Shown here in pieces: positions 7,217 through 8,335 of a stretch of DNA of 8,335 nucleotides. The translations under genes were made by a program, and so were the position numbers. How positions within the stretch are numbered: the first letter of the stretch is position 1; every line of letters begins with the position of its first letter. Below the pieces are notes generated by a model. It saw nothing but the letters and a program-made list of their open reading frames with translations, had not been told where the DNA came from and did not search any database. This DNA is from Comamonadaceae bacterium (GTDB lineage: Bacteria > Pseudomonadota > Gammaproteobacteria > Burkholderiales > Burkholderiaceae_C): assembly GCA_947454695.1 (NCBI GenBank), contig CANGMW010000108.1, positions 1-8,335 of the forward strand, given 5' to 3'.

Positions 7217-7250
7217 CGCCGCGCCCCTTGAGGGCAAGACCGCTGCGGCG
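7217..7250. repeat. Nested inverted repeat between uraH and puuD
   Basis: CGCCGC (7217-7222) and GCGGCG (7245-7250) are complementary, and within the loop GCCC (7223-7226) and GGGC (7232-7235) form a second stem. On the message strand it begins 10 bases past the uraH stop, after a U run rather than before one, so it does not look like a terminator. It may be an intercistronic hairpin that affects RNA stability or relative expression, or a copy of a family-specific repeat. That last idea is a guess. Confidence 0.5.
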
Positions 7251-7260
7251 TTAAAAAATC

Positions 7261-7614
7261 TCAGGAGCCCCGGTAGGTGGAATAACTCCAGGGCGTGGCC
7301 ACCAAAGGCACATGATAGTTCTGGCTGGCATCGGCCACACCGAAGCGCAAGGTCACCACATCCAGAAATGGCGGCTGGGTTTGCACCACACCCATTGAGC
7401 TGAAATAAGCGCCCATCGCAAAATCCAGCTCGTAAACGCCGGCCTGCATCGCGGCGCCTTCCATCAGGGGCTGGTCACAGCGGCCATCGGCGTTGGTGAC
7501 AGCATTCAATATAAGTCGCCTTGAATTGTCGACAATTTTGAACAAGGACACCGCGACGGCCTTACCCGGCTTGCCGTGCGCAGTATCCAGCACGTGTGTG
7601 GTCAATTTACCCAT
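7261..7614 (-). CDS. uraH: 5-hydroxyisourate hydrolase (transthyretin-like)
   Basis: Hydrolyses 5-hydroxyisourate, the unstable product of PuuD, to OHCU. The protein has 117 residues when started at MGKLTTHVLD, the normal family start. Active-site residues are His7 (THVLD), Arg45 (ADGR), His101 (YHVPL) and the C-terminal YRGS signature (114-117). The frame stays open upstream to an ATG at 7662, but this would add 16 unrelated residues and would lie within the predicted promoter, upstream of the likely transcript start, so 7614 is chosen. There is no signal peptide. It is the first gene of the operon; puuD follows after 122 bases. The gene contains a 14-bp perfect palindrome resembling the operator in its own promoter. 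Confidence 0.95.
   Translation of the reverse strand: MGKLTTHVLDTAHGKPGKAVAVSLFKIVDNSRRLILNAVTNADGRCDQPLMEGAAMQAGVYELDFAMGAYFSSMGVVQTQPPFLDVVTLRFGVADASQNYHVPLVATPWSYSTYRGS
7524..7537. promoter_or_regulatory. Operator-like palindrome inside uraH
   Basis: AATTGTCGACAATT is a perfect 14-bp palindrome within the uraH coding region (codons for K-I-V-D-N). Twelve of 14 bases match the palindrome at 7651-7664 in the promoter region, with the core ATTGTyGACAAT shared. The centres are 127 bp apart, close to 12 helical turns. It is likely a second binding site for the neighbouring GntR regulator. Confidence 0.6.
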
Positions 7615-7650
7615 GACGATATGTCCAATTTTGTTGAAACTTGGCGAATG

Positions 7651-7664
7651 AATTGTTGACAATC
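7651..7664. promoter_or_regulatory. Predicted GntR operator in the uraH/GntR promoter region
   Basis: The core ATTGTTGACAAT (7652-7663) is a near-perfect palindrome of the kind bound by FCD-type GntR regulators (short, TTGT..ACAA-like). It covers the -35 box of the plus-strand promoter and overlaps the -10 box of the minus-strand promoter. Binding should block both. A weaker lookalike, TTTGTTGAAACT at 7630-7641 (9 of 12 core bases), lies just downstream of the uraH transcript start. Confidence 0.65.
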
Positions 7665-7683
7665 ATAGACCGCCCGGGATAAT
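7656..7683 (+). promoter_or_regulatory. Predicted sigma70 promoter of the GntR regulator gene
   Basis: TTGACA (7656-7661, perfect -35) and GATAAT (7678-7683, five of six) are 16 bp apart. The transcript would start near 7690, leaving a leader of about 84 bases. The promoter is interlocked with the minus-strand promoter: each -10 box sits directly beside the other's -35 box. Confidence 0.7.
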
Positions 7684-7689
7684 AGTCAA
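7662..7689 (-). promoter_or_regulatory. Predicted sigma70 promoter of the uraH-puuD-alc-allA operon
   Basis: On the minus strand, TTGACT (7689-7684) and TATGAT (7667-7662) are separated by 16 bp, giving five of six consensus bases in each box. The transcript would begin near 7655, leaving a leader of about 40 bases before the uraH ATG at 7614. No other promoter of this quality was noticed ahead of the operon. Confidence 0.75.
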
Positions 7690-7712
7690 GCAAGACTTCA
7701 TACGATTGCGCC

Positions 7713-7740
7713 GCCCCATGCTGGGGCTCTAACTTTTTTT
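7713..7740 (+). promoter_or_regulatory. Possible hairpin plus T run in the GntR gene leader
   Basis: GCCCC (7713-7717) pairs with GGGGC (7723-7727) around a 5-base loop, and a run of seven T follows at 7734-7740. The 6-base gap between stem and T run makes it a poor intrinsic terminator. It lies within the predicted leader, so a weak attenuator is possible. Confidence 0.3.
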
Positions 7741-7773
7741 GCCACGCCCGATAACGACGCTTCACGCACCACG

Positions 7774-8335
7774 ATGGTCACCCGCAAAGCCAAGGCACCC
7801 GTCCACCCGGAAGACCGGATGTACACCGACATCTACGACGCGGTGATGGAGCATCGTCTGCCGCCCAGGACCAAGCTGACCGAGCAGACCTTTTGCGAGC
7901 TCTACGATCTGGCGCGCCACAACGTTCGCAAAGTGCTGACCCGGCTGGCTGACCACGGCTTGGTGGAGCTCGAGCCCAACCGAGGCGCCTTCATCGCCAG
8001 CCCCTCGACGCAGGAGGCGCAGGACATGTTCGAGTTGCGCCAGACACTGGAGCGGCTGGTGATCGAGAAAGTCGCCGCACTGGACAACGCCGCTGCACTC
8101 AAACGCCTGCAAGCCCTGGTGCAACGGGAGCGCAAAGCCTGGAAAGGTGGCGACCGCGCGAGCTGGATCCGGCTCTCGGCGGACTTTCACATTGAGCTGG
8201 CGCGCTTGAGCGGCAACGCACTGCTCACCGACATGCTGCAACGGCTGGTGAGCAGGACCACCCTGGTGATTGCCGGCCACGACGCACCGGGACACAACGT
8301 GTGTTCATTCGACGAGCACCAGGACATCCTCTCGC
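7774..8335 (+). CDS. GntR-family transcriptional regulator (FCD type), C-terminus cut by window edge
   Basis: Probable repressor of the divergent urate operon. 187 residues are visible of a family usually about 220-250 long. The winged helix-turn-helix spans about residues 16-76, with LPPRTKLTEQTFCELYDLARHNVRKVL and the wing HGLVELEPNRGAFIA. The ligand-binding FCD domain starts near 84 (FELRQTLERLVIEKVA). Its metal/ligand positions include His139 (DFHIELARLSGN) and His182 (DEHQDIL). The first position of the usual D-x3-H motif is Ser135, not Asp, so metal binding may be altered. ATG 7774 has no clear ribosome site; Met16 (7819), with GGAAG upstream, is an alternative start. The likely effector is a purine breakdown intermediate, judging only from the neighbours. 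Confidence 0.92.
   Translation, partial: MVTRKAKAPVHPEDRMYTDIYDAVMEHRLPPRTKLTEQTFCELYDLARHNVRKVLTRLADHGLVELEPNRGAFIASPSTQEAQDMFELRQTLERLVIEKVAALDNAAALKRLQALVQRERKAWKGGDRASWIRLSADFHIELARLSGNALLTDMLQRLVSRTTLVIAGHDAPGHNVCSFDEHQDILS

Noticed and set aside
7762..8295. 177-codon minus-strand open frame opposite the GntR gene
   Set aside because: The plus-strand protein has a complete winged helix-turn-helix and FCD start; the antisense reading shows no domain.

Overview
The window looks like chromosomal DNA from a betaproteobacterium of the order Burkholderiales, most likely family Comamonadaceae (Rhodoferax/Polaromonas-like). This rests on the GC-rich coding sequence, the TRAP-type binding protein and Tat-exported proteins, the type III pantothenate kinase and the layout of the urate genes. 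It is inferred from style and gene content, not from a database match. There are nine genes that are whole or nearly so, plus one cut by the right edge. No RNA gene, insertion sequence, phage gene or CRISPR array was seen.

Left part (1-1730): a TRAP-transporter substrate-binding protein (minus strand, cut by the left edge) is divergent from a fumarylacetoacetate-hydrolase-fold protein (plus strand). Both begin with twin-arginine signal peptides, so both should act in the periplasm. A strong rho-independent terminator at 1701-1727 closes this unit.

Middle (1832-3082): a rhodanese-domain protein and a type III pantothenate kinase (coaX, first step of coenzyme A synthesis) lie in tandem on the plus strand. 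The stop codon of coaX directly abuts the stop codon of the converging gene, with no base between them.

Right part (3083-8335): a minus-strand purine-degradation operon, in transcription order uraH (5-hydroxyisourate hydrolase), puuD (membrane urate hydroxylase with a cytochrome c domain), alc (allantoicase), allA (ureidoglycolate lyase) and an M20-family amidohydrolase. A GntR/FCD-type regulator is read divergently and runs off the right edge. Together the operon oxidises urate and later breaks allantoate down to glyoxylate and two ureas. OHCU decarboxylase (uraD) and allantoinase (puuE), the steps between, are not in the window and may lie beyond 8335 or elsewhere.

The most interesting DNA is the 159-bp gap between uraH and the GntR gene. 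Two good sigma70-type promoters, one for each direction, are interlocked over the same 34 bp (7656-7689). A palindrome (core ATTGTTGACAAT) covers the -35 of one and the -10 of the other. A near-identical, perfectly palindromic copy lies 127 bp away inside uraH. This suggests a GntR-controlled, autorepressed switch, possibly using a DNA loop.
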